From positions 3,782,001 to 3,846,000 of the forward strand of contig NC_014963.1 in assembly GCF_000179915.2 (NCBI RefSeq): a stretch of DNA of 64,000 nt. Reading direction: 5' to 3'. The position numbers and the translations under genes are program-made. Origin of the DNA: Terriglobus saanensis SP1PR4. Its GTDB lineage: Bacteria; Acidobacteriota; Terriglobia; Terriglobales; Acidobacteriaceae. The notes beneath the pieces were generated by a model. That model saw nothing but the letters and a program-made list of their open reading frames with translations. It searched no databases and was not told where the DNA came from. Of this stretch, positions 1-9,712 are shown in pieces. Every line of letters begins with the position of its first letter. Positions within the stretch are counted from its first letter, which is position 1.

Positions 1-70
1 CACGCGAACCGCCACCTTCCTGCCCCAAACGGTATATCTTTAGAGGGACGCACCATCGATCCGGAGGAAC

Positions 71-772
71 ATGCGACACATATCCGCCCGGCCAGCTTTT
101 GCCGGGAATACCCTGCTCCAGCCAGCCCACACCAAACGTACCCGCAGTGCATCCAGGATTCTTCTCGGTTTCGCGCTTCTCGCCTCCTTTTCATTCGCCG
201 CCAAGGCGCAGGATGTGTTCAAACCGGCAGCGCCCGTCACCTATACGGAGAAGTACGAGATCTATGGCGGCGCCAGCTTCCTGAACGGCCAAGCCGGACA
301 GAACATCCCCAAGCGCATCAACATGGGTGGCGGTGAGGTCATGGCGACTTACTTCATCACCCCGCGCATCGGACCTGCGGTCGACTTCCGCTACGAGTGG
401 GGCACAACCCCTGTTTTCCCGAACAGCTTCTCGATTCCGACGCGTCCGGTCGTTTACCAGACCATCGGTTTGGTCGGCCTTCAGTATCACGCCTTCGGTA
501 ATCAGCACTTCGGCATCAACTATCACGCCTTCGGTGGCGTGTCGGCTGGCAAGTTCGACTCCGACCTCAAGGGCATTCCGCCTGCAGAAGTTGGCCTCTA
601 TACCAACCGCGTCAAGCCAATGGCTGCCCTTGGTGGATCGCTGGACATCAACCGCTCCGCCCACCTGGCGGTTCGGCTGTCGCCGGACATCATCATCGAG
701 CACTTCGGAACGGAGACACGCGAGTTTTTCTCGATCTCCGCTGGCGTGATCTATCGCTTCGGACACCGCTAA
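71..772 (+). CDS. outer-membrane beta-barrel protein
   Basis: A 233-aa exported protein. An unusually long basic n-region (about 28 residues) precedes a hydrophobic core and an AKAQ-type signal cleavage site near residue 47. The mature part alternates polar and hydrophobic residues and ends in YRFGHR, as the last strand of a small outer-membrane barrel would. A GGAGG lies three bases before the ATG, rather close. The function is unknown; it may be an OmpA/OmpW-like porin or adhesin. It converges on glgC and shares a strong hairpin with it. Confidence 0.65.
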   Translation: MRHISARPAFAGNTLLQPAHTKRTRSASRILLGFALLASFSFAAKAQDVFKPAAPVTYTEKYEIYGGASFLNGQAGQNIPKRINMGGGEVMATYFITPRIGPAVDFRYEWGTTPVFPNSFSIPTRPVVYQTIGLVGLQYHAFGNQHFGINYHAFGGVSAGKFDSDLKGIPPAEVGLYTNRVKPMAALGGSLDINRSAHLAVRLSPDIIIEHFGTETREFFSISAGVIYRFGHR

Positions 773-783
773 ACGGCTTAAAA

Positions 784-818
784 GAAAACGGCGGAGGCCT
801 AAGGCCTCCGCCGTTTTC
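784..818. terminator. bidirectional terminator
   Basis: A 16-bp perfect stem (784-799 with 803-818) with a TAA loop, flanked by A-rich and T-rich sequence. It lies between the convergent barrel gene and glgC and probably ends both transcripts. Confidence 0.85.
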
Positions 819-830
819 TTTGCCCTGAAA

Positions 831-2096
831 CTAGAACCCGTCGTGCCGGGTTTCGATAAAGTCCGTCGATACAGGGTTTTCGTAGATGGAATAGTCCCGC
901 GTCACCACGGTAAGACCCTCCGGCGTGACAAAGTACTTCTTCCGGTCTTCCTGCGAATCATAGCCAATCACCGTCCCGTCGGGGATCTGTACGTCGCGAT
1001 CGATGATCGCTCGACGGATGCGGCAGTGGCGGCCGATGTTAACGTGCGTGAAGATGATGCTGGAATCCACATCGGAGTACGAGTTCACGCGTACGTCCTG
1101 CGAAAGCACGCTCTCCCGAACGACTGAACCGGAGATGATGCAGCCCGGCGAGACTACCGAGTTGATCGCCATGCCCGTCCGTCCCGGCTCGCCGAAGACG
1201 AACTTCGCCGGCGGATACTGCGTCGGGCGCGTACGCATCGGCCACGACTTGTCGTAGAGGTTGAACGTAGGCGAGATGGAGCACATGTCCATATTTGCCT
1301 CGTAGTAGGCCTCAAGTGTGCCCACATCGCGCCAGTAAAGAGCTTCCTGACGGTTCTCGTCCACGAAGTTATAGGCGTTCATCTTGTGACGACCCAGCAA
1401 CTTGGGCAGGATGTTGTGCCCGAAGTCATGTTTCGAGTCCGGATCTTCCGCGTCTGCGATCAGCTCCTGCAGAAGCACGTCGGTATTGAAGAGATAGATG
1501 CCCATCGAAGCATCCACCTTGTCCGGATTGAAGGGGGAGCGCATGGTGGTCGACTTCGGCTTCTCCTGGAAGCCTGTAATTTCACCATTCTTCGCCACTT
1601 CCACCACACCGAATCGTGAAACCTCGTCGGGATTGATGGGCAGCGTAGCGAGGGTTACGGCGGCGCCGGAGTTGCAATGCGCCTCCATCATCAAGCCGTA
1701 GTTCATCTTGTAGATGTGATCGCCGGAGAGGATCAGACAGTACTTCGGCTCCTCGGAACCGATCGAGTAGATGTTCTGGTAGACCGCGTCCGCAGTCCCC
1801 TCGTACCAGTTCTTATTAACGCGCTGCATCGGCGGCAGAATCTCGCAGAACTCGCCGAGCTCGCTGGCGACAACCGTTCCCCAACCTTCGCGAATATGAC
1901 GGTTGAGGCTGAGCGCCTTGTACTGCGTCATGATGTAAACCTTGCGCAGGCCGCTATTGATGCAGTTCGAGAGCGTGATGTCGATGATGCGATATTGTCC
2001 GGCAAACGGGACTGCCGGTTTGGCGCGGTCTCGTGTCAGTGGAAACAATCTTTCGCCGGCTCCGCCAGCCAGCAAAATTCCTAACGTATCCTTCAT
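831..2096 (-). CDS. glgC: glucose-1-phosphate adenylyltransferase
   Basis: A 421-aa ADP-glucose pyrophosphorylase that makes ADP-glucose from glucose-1-phosphate and ATP for glycogen or trehalose synthesis. The N-terminal nucleotidyltransferase domain carries the GGAGERLFPLT loop with the RDRAKPAVPFAG segment. LILSGDHIY and the IGFQEKPK-like region follow, then a C-terminal left-handed beta-helix (about 300-410). Length is normal for bacterial GlgC. A GAGGGG lies about nine bases before the ATG. No other glg gene is adjacent, so it is transcribed alone. Confidence 0.95.
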   Translation of the reverse strand: MKDTLGILLAGGAGERLFPLTRDRAKPAVPFAGQYRIIDITLSNCINSGLRKVYIMTQYKALSLNRHIREGWGTVVASELGEFCEILPPMQRVNKNWYEGTADAVYQNIYSIGSEEPKYCLILSGDHIYKMNYGLMMEAHCNSGAAVTLATLPINPDEVSRFGVVEVAKNGEITGFQEKPKSTTMRSPFNPDKVDASMGIYLFNTDVLLQELIADAEDPDSKHDFGHNILPKLLGRHKMNAYNFVDENRQEALYWRDVGTLEAYYEANMDMCSISPTFNLYDKSWPMRTRPTQYPPAKFVFGEPGRTGMAINSVVSPGCIISGSVVRESVLSQDVRVNSYSDVDSSIIFTHVNIGRHCRIRRAIIDRDVQIPDGTVIGYDSQEDRKKYFVTPEGLTVVTRDYSIYENPVSTDFIETRHDGF

Positions 2097-2260
2097 CGTC
2101 GTTCACCCCTCGTCATGACTGCGTTCGTCTGGCTCGACAACCTGGCACATTACCTTCTGTGCAAGAGACCACTTTTCTTGGATGCAAGTTAACCGCCATA
2201 AGCACTGTCTCGCGAACTTATAGCCCCCAAGCTACTCTTTCGCTTCAAAATGAAGCAAAT

Positions 2261-2285
2261 AGAAAAGCCGCCCCGAAGGGCGGCT
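2261..2285 (-). terminator. terminator of the 2300-2587 gene
   Basis: An 8-bp GC stem (2266-2273 with 2278-2285) with a four-base loop, followed on the minus strand by a TTTTCT run. It sits just past the stop of the small minus-strand gene and inside the glgC upstream region. Confidence 0.8.
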
Positions 2286-2299
2286 CTTGAGCTATGCCG

Positions 2300-2587
2300 C
2301 TAATCGGTCGGTTCTTTTCCTTCATCGGGCAACGTGATGCGTAACGACTTCAAAAAACTGAGATCGTTTCGCGTAAAAGGAGCGGCACCCTCTTCCGCCT
2401 CGACGTCTGCTTCTTCGTCTTCCTCTTCCACTTCATTCAGACCGATGGTGGCTTCCAACATCAAAAGCACATCAAAACCCTGTTCGCGGATGTCCTTCAC
2501 GACGCCAGCAATCTGGTCACTCTCCGAAACGGACTCGTGGATCGCCTCGCCAAGCTTCTGAATTAGTTCTTTTACCTTTGGACTCAT
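2300..2587 (-). CDS. small acidic conserved hypothetical protein
   Basis: A 95-aa cytoplasmic protein. The start is placed at the ATG preceded by GCGGAGGT rather than at the more distal in-frame start. It has a helical N-terminal half (VKELIQKLGEAIHESV), a central LLMLEATIGL segment and a very acidic linker with runs of Glu and Asp, then a basic tail. No catalytic motif is seen and the function is unknown. It is a single-gene unit with its own terminator. Confidence 0.7.
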   Translation of the reverse strand: MSPKVKELIQKLGEAIHESVSESDQIAGVVKDIREQGFDVLLMLEATIGLNEVEEEDEEADVEAEEGAAPFTRNDLSFLKSLRITLPDEGKEPTD

Positions 2588-2716
2588 TTGCACCTCCGCG
2601 GCGTTTCTGATTGGACGAAGAGAATCGGGCATAGATGCGTGCCCGACGAAACATCTCTTTACCTTACGTCCCGAACCGATCCATCGCAATCCGAGTCCCT
2701 GGAATTATGCCTGTCA

Positions 2717-2860
2717 CTAAACTTTCGTGTGATGATCCGCCCAGGCGTGTTCCAACTGGTGTGCAAGTTCCTGCACCGGCTCAATCCGCTTTTTCCCTAG
2801 AACGATCCAACCTGCAGCTGCTGCGCACAAACCACCCACGGCCCATAAGAAACTTTTCAT
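2717..2860 (-). CDS. small single-pass membrane protein (47 aa)
   Basis: An intact 47-codon frame preceded by AAAGGATGATCTCCA, a good ribosome-binding site. Residues 3-21 form one glycine- and alanine-rich transmembrane helix (FLWAVGGLCAAAAGWIVLG). A basic KKR stop-transfer patch follows, then a charged amphipathic tail ending in QLEHAWADHHTKV. From memory, short proteins with a similar HRLEDAWADHHT-like tail occur in related Acidobacteriota; this was not checked. Function unknown. Confidence 0.65.
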   Translation of the reverse strand: MKSFLWAVGGLCAAAAGWIVLGKKRIEPVQELAHQLEHAWADHHTKV

Positions 2861-2942
2861 TGGAGATCATCCTTTCAATGTAACGTCAGCGAATTGGATG
2901 CACGGTCGGCCAACGGCGTCACTCGGCATTTACACTCTGGGA

Positions 2943-3392
2943 ATGGATAAAGTACGACTAGGCCGCATCCTGGGTGCAGGCGCACGCCACGCCGCCCGCA
3001 CCGCCGTACAGGCCATGGATGCAGCTACGGCTCCCGATCCTAATCCCCAGGCCAAGCGGCCAGAAGTGCTCTCCCCGCAGCAACCCCGCAGATCTCCCGA
3101 GGCAACACTCGCCTCCGTTGCACAGACGGTTCGTGCCGTGGACCAGGCCAAGCGCTCCGCAAAGCAAGCAGCGCTTGCTCCACTGAAAAAGGCGTCGAAA
3201 GCCCTCTGGCTCGAAGTCACAGGAAGCTTCTTTCTCCTCTTTGCCTTGGCCTTCGCCGTCAACGCTGCAAAGGTCCGTGACGGTATCCACATGGCTTCGG
3301 CGAATCACAATCGATTTCTTCTCTATAGTGCGCTCACGCTGCTCTTCGGATACTTCTCGGTTTCCAGCTTCATGAACGCCAACAAGCGCTGA
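2943..3392 (+). CDS. two-helix membrane protein, hypothetical
   Basis: A 149-aa protein if translation starts at the ATG beginning MDKVRLGRIL; an upstream in-frame ATG at 2898 is possible but less likely. The N-terminal 80 residues are Ala/Pro/Gln-rich and basic. The C-terminal third holds two hydrophobic helices (GSFFLLFALAFAVNAA and FLLYSALTLLFGYFSV) joined by a short loop. This gives a membrane-anchored hairpin with a cytoplasmic N-terminal domain. It lies 50 bases before gcvT and may be co-transcribed with it. The function is not recognised. Confidence 0.6.
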   Translation: MDKVRLGRILGAGARHAARTAVQAMDAATAPDPNPQAKRPEVLSPQQPRRSPEATLASVAQTVRAVDQAKRSAKQAALAPLKKASKALWLEVTGSFFLLFALAFAVNAAKVRDGIHMASANHNRFLLYSALTLLFGYFSVSSFMNANKR

Positions 3393-3442
3393 CCGCGCAT
3401 CCCGCTCTCCCCCGCGATACCATGAACCTCGGAGATCTACAG

Positions 3443-4570
3443 ATGTCAGAAACACCCTTGCGTAAAACAGCCCTCAACGCCACCCACCGCGCCCTGAAAG
3501 CCAAGATGGTCGACTTCGGCGGCTGGGACATGCCCGTCGAATACTCCGGCCTGATGGCCGAACACAACGCTGTCCGCAACGGCGTCGGCGTTTTCGATGT
3601 CTCGCACATGGGCGACATTCAGCTGCGCGGACCCGGCTCGCTCGACGCCGTGCAGAAGTTGCTCATGAACGACGCCAGCAAGCTGCAGATCGGGCAGGCA
3701 CACTACTCCGCCATGCTGACACCGGAAGGCACCTTCGTCGACGATGTCGTTCTGCATAAACTGTCTGAGAACGACTACCTCATTGTCATCAACGCCGGAA
3801 CGCGTGAGAAGGATGTCCAGTGGGTGCGCCAGACCATCGGCCAGATGCCCTCCACACACATCAACGACTACTCGGACATGTACACGCAGATCGCCATCCA
3901 GGGACCGCGTTCCATCGATGTCCTGCAGAAGCTCACCGACACAGATCTTTCCACGATCAAGAACTACTGGTTTACGTGGGGCAAGGTCGCCGGTCTCTAT
4001 AACGTGATGATCGCCCGCACGGGCTACACGGGGGAAGACGGCTTCGAGATCTATATCCCTTCGGACGAAGCCACCAGCGCACGCGTATGGCAGGAGATCT
4101 TCGCTGCGGGTGAGGAGTTCGGCATCCTTCCCTGCGGTCTTGGCGCACGCAACACGCTCCGCCTCGAATCGTCCATGGCGCTCTACGGCCATGAGATCTC
4201 GGACACGATCAACGTTTTTGAAGCCAACCTGGGACGCTACTGCAAGCTCGACAAGGAATCCGACTTCGTCGGCAAATCCGCCCTACAGACGATCCAGAAT
4301 GCTGGTGGACCGAAGCGCAAGCTCGTCGGTCTTGAAATCGTCGAACGCGGTATCGCCCGCGATGGCTACCCTGTAACGACGCTTGACGGCACCGTAATCG
4401 GCGAAGTGACCAGCGGCTCGCCTTCCGTCACGTTGAAGAAGAACATCGCCCTGGCCTATGTGCCGGTGAAGTACACCGCTCTGGATACCGAAGTCGCCGT
4501 CACCATTCGCAATCAGCCCGTAAAGGCAAAGGTCGTTCCAACACCCTTCTACAAACGCGCCAAAAAATAG
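3443..4570 (+). CDS. gcvT: glycine cleavage system T protein (aminomethyltransferase)
   Basis: A 375-aa folate-dependent aminomethyltransferase. It takes the aminomethyl group from lipoyl-GcvH to tetrahydrofolate, giving methylene-THF and ammonia. The N-terminal GCV_T fold includes GGWDMPVEYSG and VFDVSHMGDI; RTGYTGEDGFEIY and LGARNTLRLE follow, and a C-terminal barrel domain has GEVTSGSPSVTLKKNIALAYV. The start is set at the second ATG because a GGAG lies eight bases before it. It is the first of a gcvT-gcvH pair. Confidence 0.96.
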   Translation: MSETPLRKTALNATHRALKAKMVDFGGWDMPVEYSGLMAEHNAVRNGVGVFDVSHMGDIQLRGPGSLDAVQKLLMNDASKLQIGQAHYSAMLTPEGTFVDDVVLHKLSENDYLIVINAGTREKDVQWVRQTIGQMPSTHINDYSDMYTQIAIQGPRSIDVLQKLTDTDLSTIKNYWFTWGKVAGLYNVMIARTGYTGEDGFEIYIPSDEATSARVWQEIFAAGEEFGILPCGLGARNTLRLESSMALYGHEISDTINVFEANLGRYCKLDKESDFVGKSALQTIQNAGGPKRKLVGLEIVERGIARDGYPVTTLDGTVIGEVTSGSPSVTLKKNIALAYVPVKYTALDTEVAVTIRNQPVKAKVVPTPFYKRAKK

Positions 4571-4663
4571 ACTTCCCACGCGGCGAATTTCCACCGCGAG
4601 CCAACCTCAAGTGCTTTGGGCCAAACGCCCGAGGCTCTACAATCACCTTCGGAGACGATCACG

Positions 4664-5053
4664 ATGGCTTATCCCGAAACATACAAGTACACCAAAGAGC
4701 ACGAGTGGATTGAAGTCGACGGCACCACTGGCACGATTGGTATTACCGACTACGCGCAGTCCTCGCTTGGCGACATCGTCTTCGTCGAACTGCCCAAGGT
4801 GGGAGACAAGCTCACCGCGCATGAGACCTTCGGCTCCGTCGAAAGCGTCAAGGCCGTCAGCGACCTTTACTCCCCCGTCGCAGGCACAGTCACCGAGGTA
4901 AACTCGGCCCTCAACGACGCGCCGGAGACCATCAACACCGATGCGAACAGCACATGGCTCGTCAAAGTCGCGCTGACGAACGCTGCGGATCTCGACAGCC
5001 TTCTGGACTCCGCCACCTATACCAAGTACGTCGAAGAAGAGACCGGGCACTAG
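4664..5053 (+). CDS. gcvH: glycine cleavage system H protein
   Basis: A 129-aa lipoyl carrier that shuttles the aminomethyl intermediate between P, T and L proteins. The lipoylation motif ESVKAVSDLYSPVAG holds the modifiable lysine near residue 65, and YTKEHEWIE at the N-terminus is typical. The ATG is preceded by GGAG with a nine-base spacer. The 93-base gap after gcvT suggests co-transcription. Confidence 0.96.
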   Translation: MAYPETYKYTKEHEWIEVDGTTGTIGITDYAQSSLGDIVFVELPKVGDKLTAHETFGSVESVKAVSDLYSPVAGTVTEVNSALNDAPETINTDANSTWLVKVALTNAADLDSLLDSATYTKYVEEETGH

Positions 5054-5073
5054 GCTGAAAGCAATAAAGACAA

Positions 5074-5104
5074 ACATCGCCGTCGCCAATCGCGGCGGCG
5101 ATGT
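5074..5104 (-). terminator. hairpin between gcvH and 5113 gene
   Basis: A 9-bp stem (5074-5082 with 5096-5104). On the minus strand it is followed by a T-rich stretch, so it probably ends the carboxypeptidase-regulatory-like gene; it may also act on gcvH transcripts. Confidence 0.6.
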
Positions 5105-5112
5105 CGTTAACC

Positions 5113-6261
5113 TCACTGCGTCAACACAACGTCCGTCACATCCCCACCGTGCACCGCCACCCCAATGCCCGTGGCAGTGCCTACCGTCCCTCCACCCGCC
5201 ACGGTGATCGTGTAATCCCCATCCGGGACCTCTTCCATGCGGAAGCTCCCGTCTGCAGCTACCAGTGCGTTCCGGCTGAAAGCAACATCACCCGTATCGT
5301 GAAGCACCACGCGGCGACGGCCTCCGTCGTCCGTGCTTCCTGAGAGATGTCCACTCACCACATGGAGCCCGCGCAGAGACACTGTAATCTCCACCCCGTT
5401 GTGCTCATCCCCTGACCCCAGCGTGAAGGTCGTCGCCCCCGACCGATGAAGGGTAGCGGGCGCATACACGATCAGGTTGGTTCCCGGATTGAACGTTCTT
5501 CCGCCGCCGGAAGTGGGCGCGGGGGCTGGCGTCGCGGCCGCGGGCAGCACCACGTTCGCGGAGACCATATAGTCTCCCGGCGGCAACCCGGCAATCCGAA
5601 ATACCCCTCGGTCGTCCGTCTGCGTCGATCCGCTACCCCGCACGCCCCCTGTGCCAAGCCCGCCTCGTCCGAACTGGCTGGCGGACGTCACCGTCGTTGC
5701 GTTCGTCGCCGTTGCAACCGGAGGTGTGTAGACGCTCACAAACACATTGGCCGCAGGCGTTCCATCGTCGAACCGTACGACTCCACTGATCGCGGATCCG
5801 CGATCCACGGTCACATCCACACGCACAGACTCCGCGCCGCTCAAGGTCACCATTTGGACCTTCTGCCGCACACGAAGCTGGGCGTCCGCGCTGGAATCGG
5901 TCAGATCCGCAGAGGCCACACTCTGCAAGGGACTCACATATCCCGGCATCTGCACGTTGACGTAATAGCTGCCAGGAGCCACCCCCTGGATCAGAAACGC
6001 TCCATCCATGTCCGCCGTGACCATGCCACCGCCAAACCGCCCGCCGCCCTGCGAACCTACCTGCGGCACAGGAGACAAGGAAACATGCGCCAGGTGAGCA
6101 GGCGCGTGCGTATCTCCGCAATAAACGTGGCCCACTACCGTTCCGCCGCCGGCTTCCGGCTGAGGCCGGGCCTGAAGTGCAATCGTCGGGCCCGGTTGCC
6201 CCGCCTGTTGTGCCTCGACTGTCATCGCACCAAGAAAAAAGACCATGAGCAACCGCCGCAT
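5113..6261 (-). CDS. secreted carboxypeptidase-regulatory-like domain protein
   Basis: A 382-aa exported protein. MRRLLMVFFLGAMTVEAQQ is a clear signal peptide. The mature chain contains repeated beta-sandwich units of the CarboxypepD_reg/Cna-B type: GGGTVVGHVYCGDTHAPA near 37, SAISGVVRFDDGTPAANVFV near 155, and DDRGVFRIAGLPPGDYMVSA near 215. Gly/Thr/Pro-rich linkers join them. Such modules are common in acidobacterial cell-envelope proteins and probably bind surfaces or carbohydrate. It lies antisense between gcvH and gcvPA and so splits the gcv cluster. No enzymatic motif is seen. Confidence 0.75.
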   Translation of the reverse strand: MRRLLMVFFLGAMTVEAQQAGQPGPTIALQARPQPEAGGGTVVGHVYCGDTHAPAHLAHVSLSPVPQVGSQGGGRFGGGMVTADMDGAFLIQGVAPGSYYVNVQMPGYVSPLQSVASADLTDSSADAQLRVRQKVQMVTLSGAESVRVDVTVDRGSAISGVVRFDDGTPAANVFVSVYTPPVATATNATTVTSASQFGRGGLGTGGVRGSGSTQTDDRGVFRIAGLPPGDYMVSANVVLPAAATPAPAPTSGGGRTFNPGTNLIVYAPATLHRSGATTFTLGSGDEHNGVEITVSLRGLHVVSGHLSGSTDDGGRRRVVLHDTGDVAFSRNALVAADGSFRMEEVPDGDYTITVAGGGTVGTATGIGVAVHGGDVTDVVLTQ

Positions 6262-6351
6262 CGAAGCCTCCGCGTCTTATCTCACAACTTAGACCCATAC
6301 TGGCGCTGCGCGGTAAGCGCATATCCGCGCAACACTCTAAAATCGTAATTG

Positions 6352-7683
<1,332 letters not shown>

Positions 7684-7685
7684 CT

Positions 7686-8024
7686 ATGGATCTCGATCTT
7701 CTCAACGGAGCCGAACTGACAGCAGTCGAATTCGTTCTCGACTTCCTGCAGCTTCGCTTCGACGACAGCTTACTGACACTGCTCGCCTGGCCCGTTATCG
7801 CCGACGCCAACGGAGTCTCGATCGGCTTCGGCGACCCCGGCTATCGCGACGCCCTTTGCTTCGTCATCAGCGAAGAGGTCAAGACCGCACTTTATAACGA
7901 AGGCAATGAACTGACGCTCGAATTTGAGAACGGCGTCGTCATCGCCCTCTCTCTTCGCGAAGAAGAACTCAACTCTCCGCAGGCGGGCAGCTTCACCTCT
8001 CCAGAAGGGTTCTTTGAGTTCTAA
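7686..8024 (+). CDS. hypothetical protein in the gcv operon
   Basis: A 112-aa acidic protein starting two bases after the gcvPA stop, so it is very probably co-translated. It reads as a small soluble alpha/beta fold with FVLDFLQLRFDDSLLTLLAWP and an Asp/Glu-rich second half (NELTLEFENGVVIALSL). There are no metal or cofactor motifs. The arrangement between gcvPA and gcvPB suggests a role linked to glycine decarboxylase, but this is inference from position only. Confidence 0.75.
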   Translation: MDLDLLNGAELTAVEFVLDFLQLRFDDSLLTLLAWPVIADANGVSIGFGDPGYRDALCFVISEEVKTALYNEGNELTLEFENGVVIALSLREEELNSPQAGSFTSPEGFFEF

Positions 8025-8048
8025 AGGTTGGCTGCTCGTCGCGTGGGG

Positions 8049-8085
8049 AAAAGCAGATTCCTCCGCTTCGCTGCGGAATGACAAA
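8049..8085 (-). repeat. interspersed short repeat, copy 1
   Basis: Read on the minus strand, this stretch (TTTGTCATTCCGCAGCGAAG onward) matches the + strand sequence at 37021-37060 with a few substitutions. The pattern is GTCATYCCGYAGYGAAGCGRAGGRATCTGC. It lies between two genes and carries a small internal inverted repeat. Recurrence at two unrelated intergenic sites marks it as a dispersed repeat family. Confidence 0.7.
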
Positions 8086-8095
8086 TTTGGTTAAG

Positions 8096-8147
8096 GGCAC
8101 GGCTTCAGCCGTGCCACAGAGCGCGAGAAAATCGGGGCTTTAGCCCC
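8096..8147. repeat. paired REP-like hairpins
   Basis: Two compact palindromes in tandem: a 9-bp stem at 8096-8115 (GGCACGGCT/AGCCGTGCC) and a 6-bp stem at 8134-8147 (GGGGCT/AGCCCC). They directly follow repeat copy 1 in the gap before gcvPB. They may be REP-like elements or a processing signal in the gcv transcript. Confidence 0.6.
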
Positions 8148-8162
8148 TGAGGTCAGAAGATT

Positions 8163-9710
8163 ATGTCAGACGAAAAGTTTATCGGCACACCGCGCAAAGC
8201 GACCACGCACACCTCGCAGAACGAGGGACTCATATTCGAGAAGTCTTCCCCCGGCAAGAAGGCTTACCGCCTCTCCGAACTCGACGTGCCTGCGGTCGAC
8301 GCGTCGACTCTTCTCGGTAAATCCGTGCGTAAAGAGTACGGCGCTCTCCCCGAACTCAGCGAAATCGAGATCGTTCGCCACTTCACGCGTCTCTCCACCT
8401 GGAACTACGCCATCGACCTCGGCATGTTCCCTCTCGGAAGCTGCACGATGAAGTACAACGGCCGCGTGAACGAAGCCGTCGCGCGCTTCGAAGGCATCGC
8501 CGAAGCCCATCCCTACCAGCCCGAGTCGCTTTCGCAGGGCGCACTCGGCATCATGCACGATCTCTCGCAGTACCTCATCGAGATCACCGGCATGGACGCG
8601 ATCACGCTGCAGCCCGCCGCGGGCGCGCATGGTGAATTCACCGGCATCCTGATGATCCGCGCGTATCACGAGAGCAAGGGCAACGCCCGCAAGAAGATCC
8701 TCATTCCCGACTCCGCGCATGGAACCAATCCCGCGACGGCTGCCGTCGTTGGCTACCAGGTGCAGAACCTGAAGTCGAACGCCGAAGGTATGGTCGATCT
8801 CGCTGAGTTGGAAAAGCTCGTCGACGAAGATACCGCAGCGCTCATGCTCACGAACCCGTCCACCATCGGCGTCTTCGAGAGCGAGATCCACAAGATCGCG
8901 GACATCCTCCACGCCAAAGGCGCTTTGCTCTACATGGACGGCGCGAACATGAACGCGCTCGTTGGCAAGACGCGTCCGGGCGACTTCGGCGCAGACGTGA
9001 TGCACCTCAACCTGCACAAGACCTTCTCTACCCCGCATGGCGGTGGCGGCCCAGGCAGCGGCCCGGTGGCGTGCAAGGCCATCCTGGAGCCCTTCCTGCC
9101 CACGCCTATCGTCGTCCGCAAGGCGGACAAGAGCCTCGGCTTCGACTACGACCGTCCGCTCTCCGTCGGTCGCGTCCGCATGTTCTACGGCAACTTCGGC
9201 ATGTTCGTCCGCGCACTGGCTTACACGCTGGCCAACGGACCCGACGGCCTGCGCCTCACCACGGAAGACGCCGTGCTCAACGCGAACTACATCCGCGCCA
9301 AGCTGGAAGGCTACTTCGATCTGCCCTTCAAGACACCATCGATGCACGAGGTCGTCTTCTCCGACAAGCTGCAGGCAAAGAACGGCGTCAAAACCGGCGA
9401 CATGGGCAAGCGCTTGATCGACTATGGCTTCCACGCCTACACGGTCAGCTTCCCGATGATCGTCTCCGGCGCGATGATGATCGAACCGACCGAGAGTGAG
9501 TCGCGCGAAGAGCTCGACCTGCTCATCGATGCGCTCCAGCAGATTGCCCGCGAAGCTGCTGAAAACCCGGAGCTGGTCAAGACTGCTCCGCACACGACGC
9601 GCATCCGCCGCCTGAACGAGACCGCAGCAGCCCGCAATCCCGTCCTCCGCTGGAAGGCGCCGCCGTCTTCCATTTCGCTCACACCGGACTCCGCAGCGAA
9701 GGAGTGGTAG
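8163..9710 (+). CDS. gcvPB: glycine dehydrogenase (decarboxylating) subunit 2
   Basis: A 515-aa C-terminal half of the split P protein carrying the pyridoxal-phosphate lysine in HLNLHKTFSTPHGGGGPGSG. Other family marks are FPLGSCTMKYNGRVNE, LQPAAGAHGEFTGI and DSAHGTNPATAA. It pairs with GcvPA. It is slightly longer than the usual ~485 aa, mainly through N- and C-terminal extensions. It lies 138 bases downstream of the small gcv-operon protein. Confidence 0.96.
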   Translation: MSDEKFIGTPRKATTHTSQNEGLIFEKSSPGKKAYRLSELDVPAVDASTLLGKSVRKEYGALPELSEIEIVRHFTRLSTWNYAIDLGMFPLGSCTMKYNGRVNEAVARFEGIAEAHPYQPESLSQGALGIMHDLSQYLIEITGMDAITLQPAAGAHGEFTGILMIRAYHESKGNARKKILIPDSAHGTNPATAAVVGYQVQNLKSNAEGMVDLAELEKLVDEDTAALMLTNPSTIGVFESEIHKIADILHAKGALLYMDGANMNALVGKTRPGDFGADVMHLNLHKTFSTPHGGGGPGSGPVACKAILEPFLPTPIVVRKADKSLGFDYDRPLSVGRVRMFYGNFGMFVRALAYTLANGPDGLRLTTEDAVLNANYIRAKLEGYFDLPFKTPSMHEVVFSDKLQAKNGVKTGDMGKRLIDYGFHAYTVSFPMIVSGAMMIEPTESESREELDLLIDALQQIAREAAENPELVKTAPHTTRIRRLNETAAARNPVLRWKAPPSSISLTPDSAAKEW

Positions 9711-9712
9711 CC

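Noticed and set aside
3393-3442. possible glycine riboswitch before gcvT
   Set aside because: The gap is only 50 bases and holds no aptamer-like conserved elements.
5446-6348. 300-aa + strand frame opposite the regulatory-like gene
   Set aside because: The minus strand has a signal peptide and domain repeats; this frame is Arg/His-rich and lacks features.
8166-9593. 475-aa minus-strand frame
   Set aside because: It is the antisense shadow of gcvPB, which carries all the P-protein motifs.
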